Part shown: piece by piece, positions 1 through 8,888 of the stretch | How the letters are laid out: every line of letters starts with the position of its first letter | Position numbering within the stretch: position 1 is the first letter of the stretch | Origin: Spirochaetota bacterium | Lineage (GTDB): Bacteria > Spirochaetota > UBA4802 > UBA5368 | Assembly: GCA_035477215.1 (NCBI GenBank) | Contig: DATIKU010000044.1 | Span: 62,001 to 126,000 of the forward strand | Direction: 5' to 3' | Length of the DNA stretch: 64,000 nucleotides | Notes under the pieces: generated by a model | What the model was told of the DNA's origin: nothing | The model's input: the letters and a program-made list of their open reading frames with translations, nothing else | Database searches by the model: none | Translations under genes and position numbers: made by a program

Positions 1-77
1 AAAAACCCGCGTCCCGAAAACGCTCGAATGAGACACCGGCCGGCGGGCGAAAAATCGTTTGATTTTGCCGCTCGCGC

Positions 78-1640
78 ATGCAACAACCCACGGTAATGAA
101 AAAGCCACTTTTAACGCTTCGACCCGGCGGCGAGTCCCGCGAATTCGAAAAAGGCACGCCGCTCATCGACGCGCTCGAGGACATGGGGGCCTTCCTGCGC
201 ACGCCCTGCGGCGGCAAGGGCGTTTGCGGCAAATGCGGCGTGCTGATCGAATCGGGCGCGCCCGGGCGCTCCGCCGCCGAGGACGGGTTCTTCCCCTCGG
301 AACCGCTCTCGCGTCTTGCGTGCCGCACCGCAATCGTGGGCGACATGGAGGTACATGTACCCGCGGCAAAGGCTGTCGCCCGCCCGGGGAAACCGCCGCC
401 CCCGCGCCTGCGCGATCCGGCCGTCGCGCTCGATATCGGAACAACGATGGTTCAGCTAACGCTTGTGGAACGTGCGGACGGCGCGACGTATCCGCTCGGA
501 TCGTTTCTCAACCCGCAGCGGCGCCATGGCCACGATATCATCGGGCGCATCGCCGCATCCGCCGACCCTGCAATCCGCGAATCTCTGACGCGCGTTATCC
601 GCGGTGCGGTTGCCGCATCCGTACGCTCCGGCCTTGCCGGGGGCGGCATGCATCCGGATGAGATCGGACTCCTGGTCGTCTCGGGCAACACCACCATGAC
701 GCATCTTTTCCTCGGCATCGACGTGCGGCCGCTCGGCACACACCCCTACACCGCAAGCGAACTCGATTACGACCGTTATGACTCCATCAAGGACCTGTTC
801 CCCTCGGCCCGCATCGCGGCGCTTCCATCGGCCTCGGCATTTCTCGGCGGGGACCTCGTGGGTGGACTCGCCATATCGGACCTCATGGGGCTTCAACGAA
901 ACGTGTTCTTCATCGACATCGGCACCAACGGGGAGATGTTTTTACGCGATGGGGCCGGCACCATCCACGCCACCTCCTGCGCCATGGGGCCGGCGCTCGA
1001 AGGGATGAACATCTCCTCCGGCATGACGGCCGACGAGGGCGCGATCAATCATTTCACCGTCGAGAACGGAAGTCTGAAGCCTGCGGTCATCGGCGGCGGC
1101 GCTCCCGTGGGAATCAGCGGCACCGGCATTATCGACGCGCTGGCGATCATGCTGCGGGAGGGGGTTGTGGGCTACAACGGCGCGATCAACCGCGCCGCGG
1201 CGGAGGCGTCCGCGATATTCAGGGGCCGCGTCGTAACTCGAAACGGCACTTCAGTCTGCCTGCTTGGCTATGGCATCGCGATCACCCAGAAGGACATTCG
1301 CAACATCCAGCTCGCCAGAGGAGCAAGTCTTGCCGCCGCGCGCCTGCTTCTGAAAGACGCTTCGTACGACGCCGGGCGAATCGACCATGTCCTCATCGCC
1401 GGAGCCCTCGGAGAGAACCTCGACATCGACAGCTTCCGCCTGCTTGGCTTTCTGCCCGATTTTCCGGGCGCCCGGTACCGGTTCCTCGGCAACACAAGCC
1501 TGGCGGCGGCCGAGCGTTCGTGCGTCGATCCCGCGTTCATCCGGCGGTGCCGCACGCTTCGCGACGAGATCCGAGTCGTCGAGCTCTCCGCGCGCACCGA
1601 TTTCAATGACGAGTTTATCGGCTGTCTAAATTTCCGCTGA
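78..1640 (+). CDS. Ferredoxin/ASKHA-domain protein, RamA-like corrinoid activation family (DUF4445)
   Basis: 520 residues. The N-terminal part (about residues 15-95) is a plant-type [2Fe-2S] ferredoxin domain with the cysteine pattern TPCGGKGVCGKCGV followed by LAC. The rest is an ASKHA ATPase fold with phosphate-binding loops ALDIGTTMVQL (about residue 118) and FIDIGTNGEMF (about 277). This architecture is that of RACo/RamA-type proteins, which use ATP to reductively reactivate the cobalt centre of corrinoid methyltransferases. No corrinoid protein or methyltransferase lies in the window, so the partner is unknown. A start at 96 (MKKPLL) is equally possible; neither has a strong Shine-Dalgarno site. 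It converges on the heme operon, whose last gene ends 48 bp beyond its stop. Confidence 0.85.
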   Translation: MQQPTVMKKPLLTLRPGGESREFEKGTPLIDALEDMGAFLRTPCGGKGVCGKCGVLIESGAPGRSAAEDGFFPSEPLSRLACRTAIVGDMEVHVPAAKAVARPGKPPPPRLRDPAVALDIGTTMVQLTLVERADGATYPLGSFLNPQRRHGHDIIGRIAASADPAIRESLTRVIRGAVAASVRSGLAGGGMHPDEIGLLVVSGNTTMTHLFLGIDVRPLGTHPYTASELDYDRYDSIKDLFPSARIAALPSASAFLGGDLVGGLAISDLMGLQRNVFFIDIGTNGEMFLRDGAGTIHATSCAMGPALEGMNISSGMTADEGAINHFTVENGSLKPAVIGGGAPVGISGTGIIDALAIMLREGVVGYNGAINRAAAEASAIFRGRVVTRNGTSVCLLGYGIAITQKDIRNIQLARGASLAAARLLLKDASYDAGRIDHVLIAGALGENLDIDSFRLLGFLPDFPGARYRFLGNTSLAAAERSCVDPAFIRRCRTLRDEIRVVELSARTDFNDEFIGCLNFR

Positions 1641-1687
1641 CTGCCGAAGCCGCCCTTTTCTCCATGATCCGCGTTCCGATTCCACGA

Positions 1688-2350
1688 TCAACGCGCCCTG
1701 TTCTCAAGCATCTCGCAGAGGAACCCCGCAAGCGCTCCCTCCCGGAACGCCCGCGCGCACCGCTCCAAAAGAGCGTCGTCGGCGACGATGCCTTTAAGAA
1801 GTTCGCCGCGCGCTGAGAAATCCAGATCGCCGAAGGCGTCGTCCTCCTGAAGAATGCGGCGCGCCTCACGAAGCGCGGCGAGAATATCTCCGATATCCTC
1901 CGGAAGTACCTTCTCGAGCGCGCGTCGAAGCCTCGCCGCGTAGGCCGGCGATGCCCCGCTCGTGGAGATGGCCATAAGGAAATCCCCCCTGCGAACGGCC
2001 GAGGGAAGATAAAATGAGCAGTTCGGCGGATCGTCGGCGGAATTGATGAAGATGCCGCGCCGTCCGGCCTCATCGAACACGGCCCTGTTGACGGCGGCGC
2101 TGTCGGTGGCCGCGAAGACAAGCGCGGCGCCATCGAGATCGCCGTCGCGATACTCGCGCCGCTGGAGGCTCAGTATTTCTGCGTTCGCACGCGCCGCCTC
2201 CTCGAGGTCGAAATGCATGCGCGTCGAAACGACCTTCACGCGGGCGCCTGCGTCGATGAGGTCGAGCACCTTTCGAAGCGCAACTTCGCCACCGCCCACC
2301 ACCACGGCGAGCCTGTCCTCGATATTAAGAAGAACCGGGTAGAGTTTCAT
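1688..2350 (-). CDS. sirC: Precorrin-2 dehydrogenase / sirohydrochlorin-type synthase (SirC/CysG N-domain family)
   Basis: 220 residues from the ATG at 2350, whose ATGA overlaps the ahbC stop. A longer in-frame start exists at 2392 but would run into ahbC. The N-terminus YPVLLNIEDRLAVVVGGGEVALRK holds the GGGEVALRK NAD-binding signature of the Met8p/CysG-N family, which oxidises precorrin-2 to sirohydrochlorin and in some members also inserts iron. There is no fused uroporphyrinogen methyltransferase domain. As last gene of the operon it would feed siroheme into AhbAB, AhbC and AhbD. Whether it also chelates iron cannot be told from sequence; no separate SirB chelatase is in the window. Confidence 0.88.
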   Translation of the reverse strand: MKLYPVLLNIEDRLAVVVGGGEVALRKVLDLIDAGARVKVVSTRMHFDLEEAARANAEILSLQRREYRDGDLDGAALVFAATDSAAVNRAVFDEAGRRGIFINSADDPPNCSFYLPSAVRRGDFLMAISTSGASPAYAARLRRALEKVLPEDIGDILAALREARRILQEDDAFGDLDFSARGELLKGIVADDALLERCARAFREGALAGFLCEMLENRAR

Positions 2351-3621
2351 CGACCCGCAAGCTCCATTGGCACCGGAAACTCTTCGCCGCACTCGCGAAG
2401 CTCCCTTAGTTTTTCGCCGGAGAGCCCGATCTCATCGTCGGTGATGTAGCACTGCGGATCGGGCGCCCACGGATCGTTGTAGGCGCGGAAGGCGCGCACG
2501 CGCATCGCGCCGGTGCAGAGCGGACGATGCGCGCACAGCCTGCAGCGCCCCTTGATGTACTCGGCCTTGCGCTTGAGCCCGCGCATCAGCGGGTCGCTTT
2601 CATCCATCCAGATGTCGCCGAAGCACCGCTCCCGGACGTTCCCAAGCGTGTAGTCCTGCCAGAACTGGTCGGGATGAACATTGCCGACGAAGTCGATGTT
2701 GCCGATGCCGACCCCGGTCGAATGCGCCCCGCCGCCGTTCCAGGCCAGAAGCGCGCGCACCTTTTCGGCCTTCGCCGGATCGGACTCCAGAAGCCGGAGA
2801 TAGATGTATACGCCGTCGGCATGGTTGTCCACGGTCAGGATATTGATATCGAGCCCTCGCTCGAAATAGTCCTTCGTGCGTCGCAAAAGGATGTCCATGG
2901 CGCGGCGGCTTTCGGCGTGGGTGAGGTCGTCGCCGTAGAGGTTCCCGCCCCTGCCTGAATAGACGAGATGATAAAAGCAGGCGCGGCTGATCCTCTCGCG
3001 CTCTATGAAATCGAAGATTCCGTCCAGGTCCTCGTAATTGCGCCGGGTGAGCGTAAGGCGCAGGCCCACCCGCTGCCCCACGGCGATGCAGTGCTCGAAG
3101 CCCTTCATGGCCTTCGAAAAGGAGCCCTTCATGCCGCGAAACCGGTCGTTCACCTCCTCCATGCCATCCAGGCTTATGCCGACGTAGGTGACGCCGGCGT
3201 TCCTGATCGAGTGCGCGGCCTCGCGGTCGATCAGCGTGCCGTTGGTCGAGATGACAGGGCGAATGCCGGCGCTCGAGGCGTGTTCGATGAGGCGAAACAG
3301 GTCCCTCCGCATGAGCGGTTCGCCGCCCGAGAAGAGGAGCGAGGGCACGCGAAACGACGCGAGATCGTCAATGAGCTTCTTCCCCTCGCCGGTATCGAGT
3401 TCGCCGCCGTACTTCACGTTGGCCGAGTCGGTATAGCAGTGCACGCAGTTGAGGTTGCAACTGCGCGTTGTGCTCCATACCACGATGGGGCGCCGTTCGC
3501 TCGCCAGCACCTCGCGCCGGTGCGGCGCGTTGCCGTGAGCGTCCGACGGCGCCTCGGTCCCGTAACGCAGGCCGTCGCCCGTGGACGACCCGTCGCAGTA
3601 AAGCTTTCCTATATCGATCAC
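2347..3621 (-). CDS. ahbC: Radical SAM 12,18-didecarboxysiroheme deacetylase (AhbC)
   Basis: 424 residues, starting at a GTG (3621) that overlaps the ahbAB stop as GTGA. The N-terminus MIDIGKLYCDG followed by a LRYG stretch is typical of AhbC and distinguishes it from AhbD. The radical SAM cluster motif is CNLNCVHC (about residue 56), followed by FSGGEPLMR. The C-terminal auxiliary iron-sulfur region has CRLCAHRPLC and a later PQCYI. AhbC removes two acetate side chains from didecarboxysiroheme to give Fe-coproporphyrin III, the third step of the siroheme-dependent heme route. NirJ of heme d1 synthesis is a close relative, but the presence of ahbD and the absence of nir genes favour AhbC. Confidence 0.87.
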   Translation of the reverse strand: MIDIGKLYCDGSSTGDGLRYGTEAPSDAHGNAPHRREVLASERRPIVVWSTTRSCNLNCVHCYTDSANVKYGGELDTGEGKKLIDDLASFRVPSLLFSGGEPLMRRDLFRLIEHASSAGIRPVISTNGTLIDREAAHSIRNAGVTYVGISLDGMEEVNDRFRGMKGSFSKAMKGFEHCIAVGQRVGLRLTLTRRNYEDLDGIFDFIERERISRACFYHLVYSGRGGNLYGDDLTHAESRRAMDILLRRTKDYFERGLDINILTVDNHADGVYIYLRLLESDPAKAEKVRALLAWNGGGAHSTGVGIGNIDFVGNVHPDQFWQDYTLGNVRERCFGDIWMDESDPLMRGLKRKAEYIKGRCRLCAHRPLCTGAMRVRAFRAYNDPWAPDPQCYITDDEIGLSGEKLRELRECGEEFPVPMELAGR

Positions 3622-4670
3622 TGCATGTTCTCCTCATTCCACACGTCGAAGGCCGGTGAAAAATACGCAACGCGCTTCTTTTTAAACTCGCGCAGGCTCT
3701 TCAGCACCAGATAGTCCCTCAGCCCCGACTTCTCCTCGAGGGCGGCGATGATGCCATCGAGTTCCTCATCGCTCCGTGCGTGGATCATCGCGAAGAGCGG
3801 GTGCTCCCATCGCCCGGGGTGGAGCGTCCGACGGTAGAGATGCGATATGCTTTTCGAGGACAGGAACACCGGCATCACCCGGTCTTCGGTCCGCCCCGCG
3901 CCGATCTTCCATGCGGTCATGGCGTTCGCGCCGTAGCCGGCGTTGTAGTGTTTGAGCACTGCGGCATACCGTCGCATGATTCCCTTTAGTTTCAGGCCCT
4001 CGCCGATGGTTACGAGCCTTTCGGCGCTCATGGGGCTTTTCGCGTCCCCGACTATCGTTTCGAACGGCCTCGACGTGATGGGAAGGTCCGTCTGAAGCAG
4101 GAGCACCGCCTCACGCTCCTCGTCGGTCAGCGGGTACATTCCGCCCCCGTGCGCGGGATCGGCGCCGTTCATCTGCGCCGGGTCTCCGTCCTCCGCATCG
4201 TCCGCAGCGTCATCCCCCATCCTGAGCATAAATCCTATCTTGTAGAGCTTTTCATTCCGGAGGATCAGGTGGTCCGTCGCGCGGCAGTGACGCGCCAGGA
4301 CCGCGGCGGTCTCCTCGATTGAGGTCGCCCCGTCCACCGCCAGAGTAAACCAGATGTTGAACCGGTGGTCCCGCAGGTAGTTGTGGCTTACCCCGGGATG
4401 CGCGTTGACGATCTCCACCGCGCCCTCAACATCCCTTTCGGCGACACAGAAGGCCACCAGGCTCGAATGATAGCCGAGCCGGTGCGCGTTGAATATGGCC
4501 GATATATTACGCACGACCCGCTTCGCCTTGAGGCGCGCAACCGTTTCCAGGAGATCATCCTCGGCAAGCGAAAGCTCATCGGCGACAAGCCGGAAGGGCT
4601 CCAGCGCAAGCGGGATGTCTTCCTGTATGCGGTTGATGATGCGTTCCTCGGTGCGGGTAAACCGTGTCAT
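3618..4670 (-). CDS. ahbAB: Siroheme decarboxylase, AhbA-AhbB fusion (two Lrp/AsnC-like modules)
   Basis: 350 residues with two copies of the Lrp/AsnC-like siroheme decarboxylase unit. The first (about 1-150) begins with an HTH-like segment and contains GVSHNYLRDHRFNIWFTL. A polar linker rich in Asp, Ala and Gly (about 155-180) follows. The second (about 182-335) contains a matching HTH-like segment and ISHLYRRTLHPGRWEHPLFA. Each unit of this family normally forms a separate subunit (AhbA and AhbB, or NirD/L/G/H), and the pair decarboxylates siroheme to 12,18-didecarboxysiroheme. Here both are one chain. Its ATG overlaps the ahbD stop and its TGA overlaps the ahbC GTG. It is not a transcription factor despite the AsnC resemblance. 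Confidence 0.88.
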   Translation of the reverse strand: MTRFTRTEERIINRIQEDIPLALEPFRLVADELSLAEDDLLETVARLKAKRVVRNISAIFNAHRLGYHSSLVAFCVAERDVEGAVEIVNAHPGVSHNYLRDHRFNIWFTLAVDGATSIEETAAVLARHCRATDHLILRNEKLYKIGFMLRMGDDAADDAEDGDPAQMNGADPAHGGGMYPLTDEEREAVLLLQTDLPITSRPFETIVGDAKSPMSAERLVTIGEGLKLKGIMRRYAAVLKHYNAGYGANAMTAWKIGAGRTEDRVMPVFLSSKSISHLYRRTLHPGRWEHPLFAMIHARSDEELDGIIAALEEKSGLRDYLVLKSLREFKKKRVAYFSPAFDVWNEENMQ

Positions 4671-5737
4671 GTTTTAGCTTTCGCCCTCTTCGGCTCGTAC
4701 ACGCAGTACGGCTCCTCGGCCATGCAGTCCCCCGTTTCATAATACGCGCGCGCGCGGCAGCCCGCGCAGAAGGCGCGGTACTCGCACAGGCCGCACTTGC
4801 CGCCAAGGTCGTCAATTTTCCGTAATTTACCGAACAGGTCCGACTCGCGCCATATCCCGCCCAGCTGCTTGTCGCGCACGTTACCCGCAACAAGCGGAAG
4901 GTAGCCGCAGGGCTGGACGTCGCCCCTGTGCGAGATGAAACACACCCCGCCGCCGGCAAGGCACCCGCGCGTCATCGCCGCCATTCCATCGATCTCGAAG
5001 CTTATCGTGCGGCCCTCCTTTTTCGCCTCCTGGCGCATGATACGGTAGTAATGCGGGGCGCAGGTCGCCTTGAACTCGAAGGGAGCGTCCTTGGTGCGGT
5101 GATACAGCCAGACGAGGACCTCCTCGTACTTCTCCCGCGAGAGCATGTCGCTTTCGGCGATCTCCACGCCGCAGCCCACCGGCACCAGCATGAAGACGTG
5201 GAGCGCCTTTGCGCCGCGTTCCTCCGTAAGCCGGAGCACGTCCTCGATCTCGTCCACGTTCCGCCGGGTGATGGTGGTGTTGAGCTGGAACTCGACACCT
5301 TCCTCGCGGAGAAGACGCGCGCCGGCGAGGGCCAGGTCGAAGGACCCGGGAATGCCGCGGAAACCGTCGTGCGAAGCGGCGCTTGAACCGTCGATCGAGA
5401 TACTCGCCCGGCCGAACCCCGCCTCCCGGATTGCGCGTGCGACGCGCCCGTCGATCAGCGTCCCGTTGGTCGCGAGCGCGGTCCGCAGGCCCTTCGCCCC
5501 GGCATACCGGGCGATCTCGAAAAGGTCCGCCCTGTACAGCGGTTCGCCCCCGGTGAGCACAAGGATGGGGCTTGCGAAGGCGGCGATCTCATCAACGACA
5601 CCAAGCGCCGATGCCGTATCGAGCTCGCCCGAGAACAGCGAATCGTCCGCCTCCGCGCGGCAGTGCGCGCATCGCAGGTTGCACCGCTTCGTAAGCTCCC
5701 AGAATACGAGCCTGAGCGTGTCGGCCGCAGTCTTCAT
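4667..5737 (-). CDS. ahbD: Radical SAM heme b synthase, Fe-coproporphyrin III decarboxylase (AhbD)
   Basis: 356 residues. The N-terminal LVFWELTKRCNLRCAHCRAE carries the CxxxCxxC radical SAM motif in the context typical of AhbD, followed by LTGGEPLYR. The C-terminus has a cysteine-rich auxiliary cluster region with CGLCEYRAFCAGC and later C residues. AhbD oxidatively decarboxylates the two propionates of Fe-coproporphyrin III to vinyl groups, making heme b, the last step of the pathway. It lies between hemA and ahbAB with 4-bp ATGA overlaps on both sides. Confidence 0.87.
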   Translation of the reverse strand: MKTAADTLRLVFWELTKRCNLRCAHCRAEADDSLFSGELDTASALGVVDEIAAFASPILVLTGGEPLYRADLFEIARYAGAKGLRTALATNGTLIDGRVARAIREAGFGRASISIDGSSAASHDGFRGIPGSFDLALAGARLLREEGVEFQLNTTITRRNVDEIEDVLRLTEERGAKALHVFMLVPVGCGVEIAESDMLSREKYEEVLVWLYHRTKDAPFEFKATCAPHYYRIMRQEAKKEGRTISFEIDGMAAMTRGCLAGGGVCFISHRGDVQPCGYLPLVAGNVRDKQLGGIWRESDLFGKLRKIDDLGGKCGLCEYRAFCAGCRARAYYETGDCMAEEPYCVYEPKRAKAKT

Positions 5738-7050
5738 TTCTTGAAGAGATCCTCGATTATGCGCGCCGCCTCTCCGGGTCCGTGGCGGGCTTCCCGGTCG
5801 TGATGCCCCTTCGCCTGCGTCTGGTAGCGCTTGAGATAGGCGATCGGATTGTGCAGCGTCTTGGTCATGATCTGCCGCGTGAGGTCCTCGACCATGCGGA
5901 AGTCATCATCCGAAAGGTGCTTGAGCCCCCGCCGGCGGTAGCGCTCAAGCTCGCCGCTGCGGATCGCCTCGAATTCGTTTCGCATTTTAACGATCGCCGG
6001 GACCACGGCAAGCCCCTCGTACCATTCGTAAAACTCGTCCGCGTCCAGGCGGATGAATCCCTTTGCGGTGTCGAGATCCCCCAACCGGTGCTTCAGATTT
6101 TCGTCGGAGATCGACTTGAGGTCGTCGATATTATACAGAAAAACGTTGTTGAGCTTCCCCACCTCCGGATCGACGTTCCGTGGAACGGCGATGTCGATCA
6201 GGAAAATCGGGCTGCTTCCGCGCTTTTTCGCTATCGATCTCATCATCTCGGTCGTTACGAGGAACTGCGGAGAGGACGCCGAGGCGATGACGATATCCAC
6301 GCCCTGTGCCGCCGACGCCAGGTCTTCGATCGGTACGATGCGCGCCTCGCGGTTGACTTCCTTTGCAATCCGTTCAGCGTTGGCGAGCGAGCGGTTGGCG
6401 ATGGTTATCTCGCCGATGTTGAACTTGGTAAAATACTTCAGGATGAGCTCGCCCATCTCCCCGGCCCCGAGCAGCAGCGCCCTCTGGCATGAGAGGTCGT
6501 CGAAGATCTTGCGCGCAAGCTCGGTCGCTATATATGCGATGGAAATCGGGTTCTTCGATATATCGGTCTCGGTGCGCACGCGCTTTGCCGTGCGAAAGGC
6601 CTGATGAAACAGCCGGTTGAGCACGGCGCCGGCCCTCCCCGCACGCACCGACTTGCCGTAACAGTTCTTCACCTGGAAGAATATCTCGTTTTCCCCCAGC
6701 ACCATGGAATCGAGCGACGAGGCCACCGACAACAGATGGAGCACCGCCTCGCGCGAATATTTTTTATAGAGAGACGACTCGAATGTTTCCCTGTGAAGCA
6801 GGGAAACATCCTCCAGGACGCCGAGCACCGATTCGACCGCCATATTCATATCGCGCGTAACGAAGTATATCTCCACCCGGTTGCAAGTGGAGAGATAGAC
6901 GATTTCGTCGACCCCCTCGGCGCAGGTCTTTTCGAAGAAGCCGGGAAGCGCCTCGTCGCCAAGCGTAAACCGCTCGCGGATGTCAACGGGCGCCGTCTTA
7001 TGGCTCAGCCCGACAAGTCCGATCTCGGGCCTGTTCATACTCTCTTTCAT
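5734..7050 (-). CDS. hemA: Glutamyl-tRNA reductase
   Basis: 438 residues from the ATG at 7050, which overlaps the stop of the upstream hemX-like gene (ATGA). The ORF can be extended to 7326, but that would overlap hemX by nearly 280 bp and adds no family-like sequence. Family motifs include GLSHKTAPVDIRERF near the start, the catalytic cysteine in YLSTCNRVEIY, SVASSLDSMVLGE and the NADPH-binding LLGAGEMGELI. The enzyme reduces glutamyl-tRNA to glutamate-1-semialdehyde, the first committed step of C5 tetrapyrrole synthesis. It has a C-terminal extension rich in Gln, His and Arg after the dimerisation helix. Confidence 0.95.
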   Translation of the reverse strand: MKESMNRPEIGLVGLSHKTAPVDIRERFTLGDEALPGFFEKTCAEGVDEIVYLSTCNRVEIYFVTRDMNMAVESVLGVLEDVSLLHRETFESSLYKKYSREAVLHLLSVASSLDSMVLGENEIFFQVKNCYGKSVRAGRAGAVLNRLFHQAFRTAKRVRTETDISKNPISIAYIATELARKIFDDLSCQRALLLGAGEMGELILKYFTKFNIGEITIANRSLANAERIAKEVNREARIVPIEDLASAAQGVDIVIASASSPQFLVTTEMMRSIAKKRGSSPIFLIDIAVPRNVDPEVGKLNNVFLYNIDDLKSISDENLKHRLGDLDTAKGFIRLDADEFYEWYEGLAVVPAIVKMRNEFEAIRSGELERYRRRGLKHLSDDDFRMVEDLTRQIMTKTLHNPIAYLKRYQTQAKGHHDREARHGPGEAARIIEDLFKK

Positions 7051-7961
7051 TTGAAGCCGTGGAACCCCATAGTGATGTAGATATTGGAAAACATAAAGAT
7101 GAACATCAGCACGACAAAGAGGAGCACGTTGAGCTGGCTCGCCCTGTGTGGATTTAGCCGCCCGCCGTGGCGCAGCCAGAAAAGGCCCAGAATTACCGCC
7201 CACGACGCGTAAAGGATGATCTCCTTGGGGCTTCCCTGAAACGGCGTGGCGAATACCGCGTACGCGACGAAAGCCCCGGAGACAAGCCCGAGCGAAAGCA
7301 GCAGAAATGCGCGTGCGATCGCCCACCTGTTGAATTTTTCAATGGACTCCAGGGTGGGAAGGCGGAAGACGAAGCGCATCGAGGCCTTTTTCTTCAACTG
7401 CCATTCCATCAGCAGATACAGCACCGAACCGATGAAGCTCAGGAAAAAGAAGATCTCCCCCAGGATCGCGATAACGATGTGGAGCGGGAGCAGCCAGTGC
7501 CCGGTATCGACCGTGATTCTCCTGGCTGAATCAAGAAAAGGGATCGAGATGATGAGCACCAGGGTGATGAAAGGGACCGCGAGCGTGGTGAACGACCACC
7601 ACTGGGCCTTCCAGCGCGAAAAATAAAGATAAACGAGAAGAACCACGAGCGCGAGCGTGAGAAGGTAAAAATACCCCCAGATCGTAAACGCCCCTCTCAC
7701 GACCCCATCGTCGGTAGTGAAATAAAAGCGAACCGCACCCAGCGCGAAAAATGCCGCGATGGCGGTGAGCAGAACGCCTTTCGCCCTGTGCCGGTGCCTT
7801 TCGTCATCGCTATGGAGCGAGAAGATGCACAGCGCCGACGTGACGATAAACAGGGCCAGTGTAGTGATAAAAAGGACATCGAACATGAAATCCGCCGTCT
7901 TACCTGCTTCAGATAGTATCCGCGGAGCGGACATAAAACCGGCAATACCCGATATCACCAT
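7047..7961 (-). CDS. HemX/CcsA-like cytochrome c assembly membrane protein
   Basis: 304 residues with about eight predicted transmembrane helices. Helix-flanking TGHWLLPLHIV and a later RHGGRLNPHRASQ supply the histidines typical of the CcsA/CcmC/HemX heme-handling family. A start at 7886 (MFDVLF, giving 279 residues) would place the first helix at the very N-terminus, as in most relatives, and may be the true one. Position directly before hemA matches the hemX-hemA order of other bacteria, where HemX limits HemA level. As first gene it probably follows the operon promoter in the 258-bp divergent gap to 8220. Confidence 0.82.
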   Translation of the reverse strand: MVISGIAGFMSAPRILSEAGKTADFMFDVLFITTLALFIVTSALCIFSLHSDDERHRHRAKGVLLTAIAAFFALGAVRFYFTTDDGVVRGAFTIWGYFYLLTLALVVLLVYLYFSRWKAQWWSFTTLAVPFITLVLIISIPFLDSARRITVDTGHWLLPLHIVIAILGEIFFFLSFIGSVLYLLMEWQLKKKASMRFVFRLPTLESIEKFNRWAIARAFLLLSLGLVSGAFVAYAVFATPFQGSPKEIILYASWAVILGLFWLRHGGRLNPHRASQLNVLLFVVLMFIFMFSNIYITMGFHGFK

Positions 7962-8094
7962 ATTTCGCGGTGGTATCCCTTAAATAAAGCACACGATCCA
8001 GTATACCACACTCAGAATAGTGTTTTATAACAAGTAATTTTTATATGAAAGCGGAAACCATATTCCCCGCCGGGCCTTAACCATTCTAACGGTT

Positions 8095-8123
8095 GACGAT
8101 TCCTCCCGGAATCGTCCTTTTTT
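8095..8123 (+). terminator. Rho-independent terminator-like hairpin in the divergent intergenic gap
   Basis: A perfect 9-bp stem, GACGATTCC paired with GGAATCGTC around a TCCC loop, is followed by CTTTTTTG on the plus strand. No plus-strand gene ends before it; the next plus-strand gene starts at 8220. It may terminate a short transcript or act as an attenuator in the leader of that gene. Confidence 0.6.
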
Positions 8124-8219
8124 GTACCGCCCCCCGTAATGGGACGGGTCCTTCCATATTTTTCCGGGTGACGTTGAAAAAAGGTTGTATCGGGCCGATC
8201 GTTCGCTACATTAATCAGC

Positions 8220-8888
8220 ATGTTCGATATACGCGAATATTACAGGGACGTTGATCCCCGGGCGGGCCTCCCCGTCGAGCAGTCGACCGGGGAGATTGAG
8301 GAGGACCTCTCAATTGACATCGACAACCTTCTCCGCGCGCGCTTCGACCCCCTGTACGTGAGGGACCGTTTCAGGCGCAACTCGGCCACCGTGGAAATCA
8401 TCTATCCGCGACGGACCTGTCACGGCAGCCGCGCGATACTCAGGGGGCCGGACTATATGCGCTACCTGCTCTCCCTGTATCCGCGCAAAAGCGACCTTGA
8501 GAACGTCGAAAAGATAGTTCTCCGCCCGCGCCACATCGAAGAGGGCGAAACGGAGCTGATGGCCCTTTATCTGCGACAACGAGCCATACTCGTTTTTTAT
8601 CTGCACCATCCCTGCCTTTTCGCGATCGACAATTCACGTTTCGGCGAATACGCGGAATTCCTGTCCTTCGAAATAGCCGAATCCTTCGCTTCCGGCGGAC
8701 TTCCCGCGGAGTGGTCCACCCGGGACGGAATCCGTATACCTCCGCTGTGGTACGTGCTGTCCATCGTGTCCCGGTCGGACGACACGCGGATCGACAAATT
8801 TTTCATACGTCGCGATCGTTCCGAAGCGCCCGGCATATCGAGCCAGATCGACGAGATCTCATTTTTCTATTCGCGGAACGGCTATTGA
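8220..8888 (+). CDS. Conserved hypothetical protein, unknown function
   Basis: 222 residues, acidic N-terminus (about 1-40), no signal peptide and no clear transmembrane helix. I do not recognise a domain. Notable features are many Arg and Tyr residues and a hydrophobic patch ILVFYLHHPCLFAID in the middle. The stop TGA overlaps the TTG start of the downstream PHP phosphatase, so the two are translated together. It is divergent from the heme operon. A cytosolic protein of unknown role is the safest call. Confidence 0.7.
   Translation: MFDIREYYRDVDPRAGLPVEQSTGEIEEDLSIDIDNLLRARFDPLYVRDRFRRNSATVEIIYPRRTCHGSRAILRGPDYMRYLLSLYPRKSDLENVEKIVLRPRHIEEGETELMALYLRQRAILVFYLHHPCLFAIDNSRFGEYAEFLSFEIAESFASGGLPAEWSTRDGIRIPPLWYVLSIVSRSDDTRIDKFFIRRDRSEAPGISSQIDEISFFYSRNGY

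Noticed and set aside
8012-8221. 69-codon minus-strand ORF in the divergent gap
   Set aside because: It overlaps the gene start at 8220 and the hairpin, and its sequence has no protein-like features.
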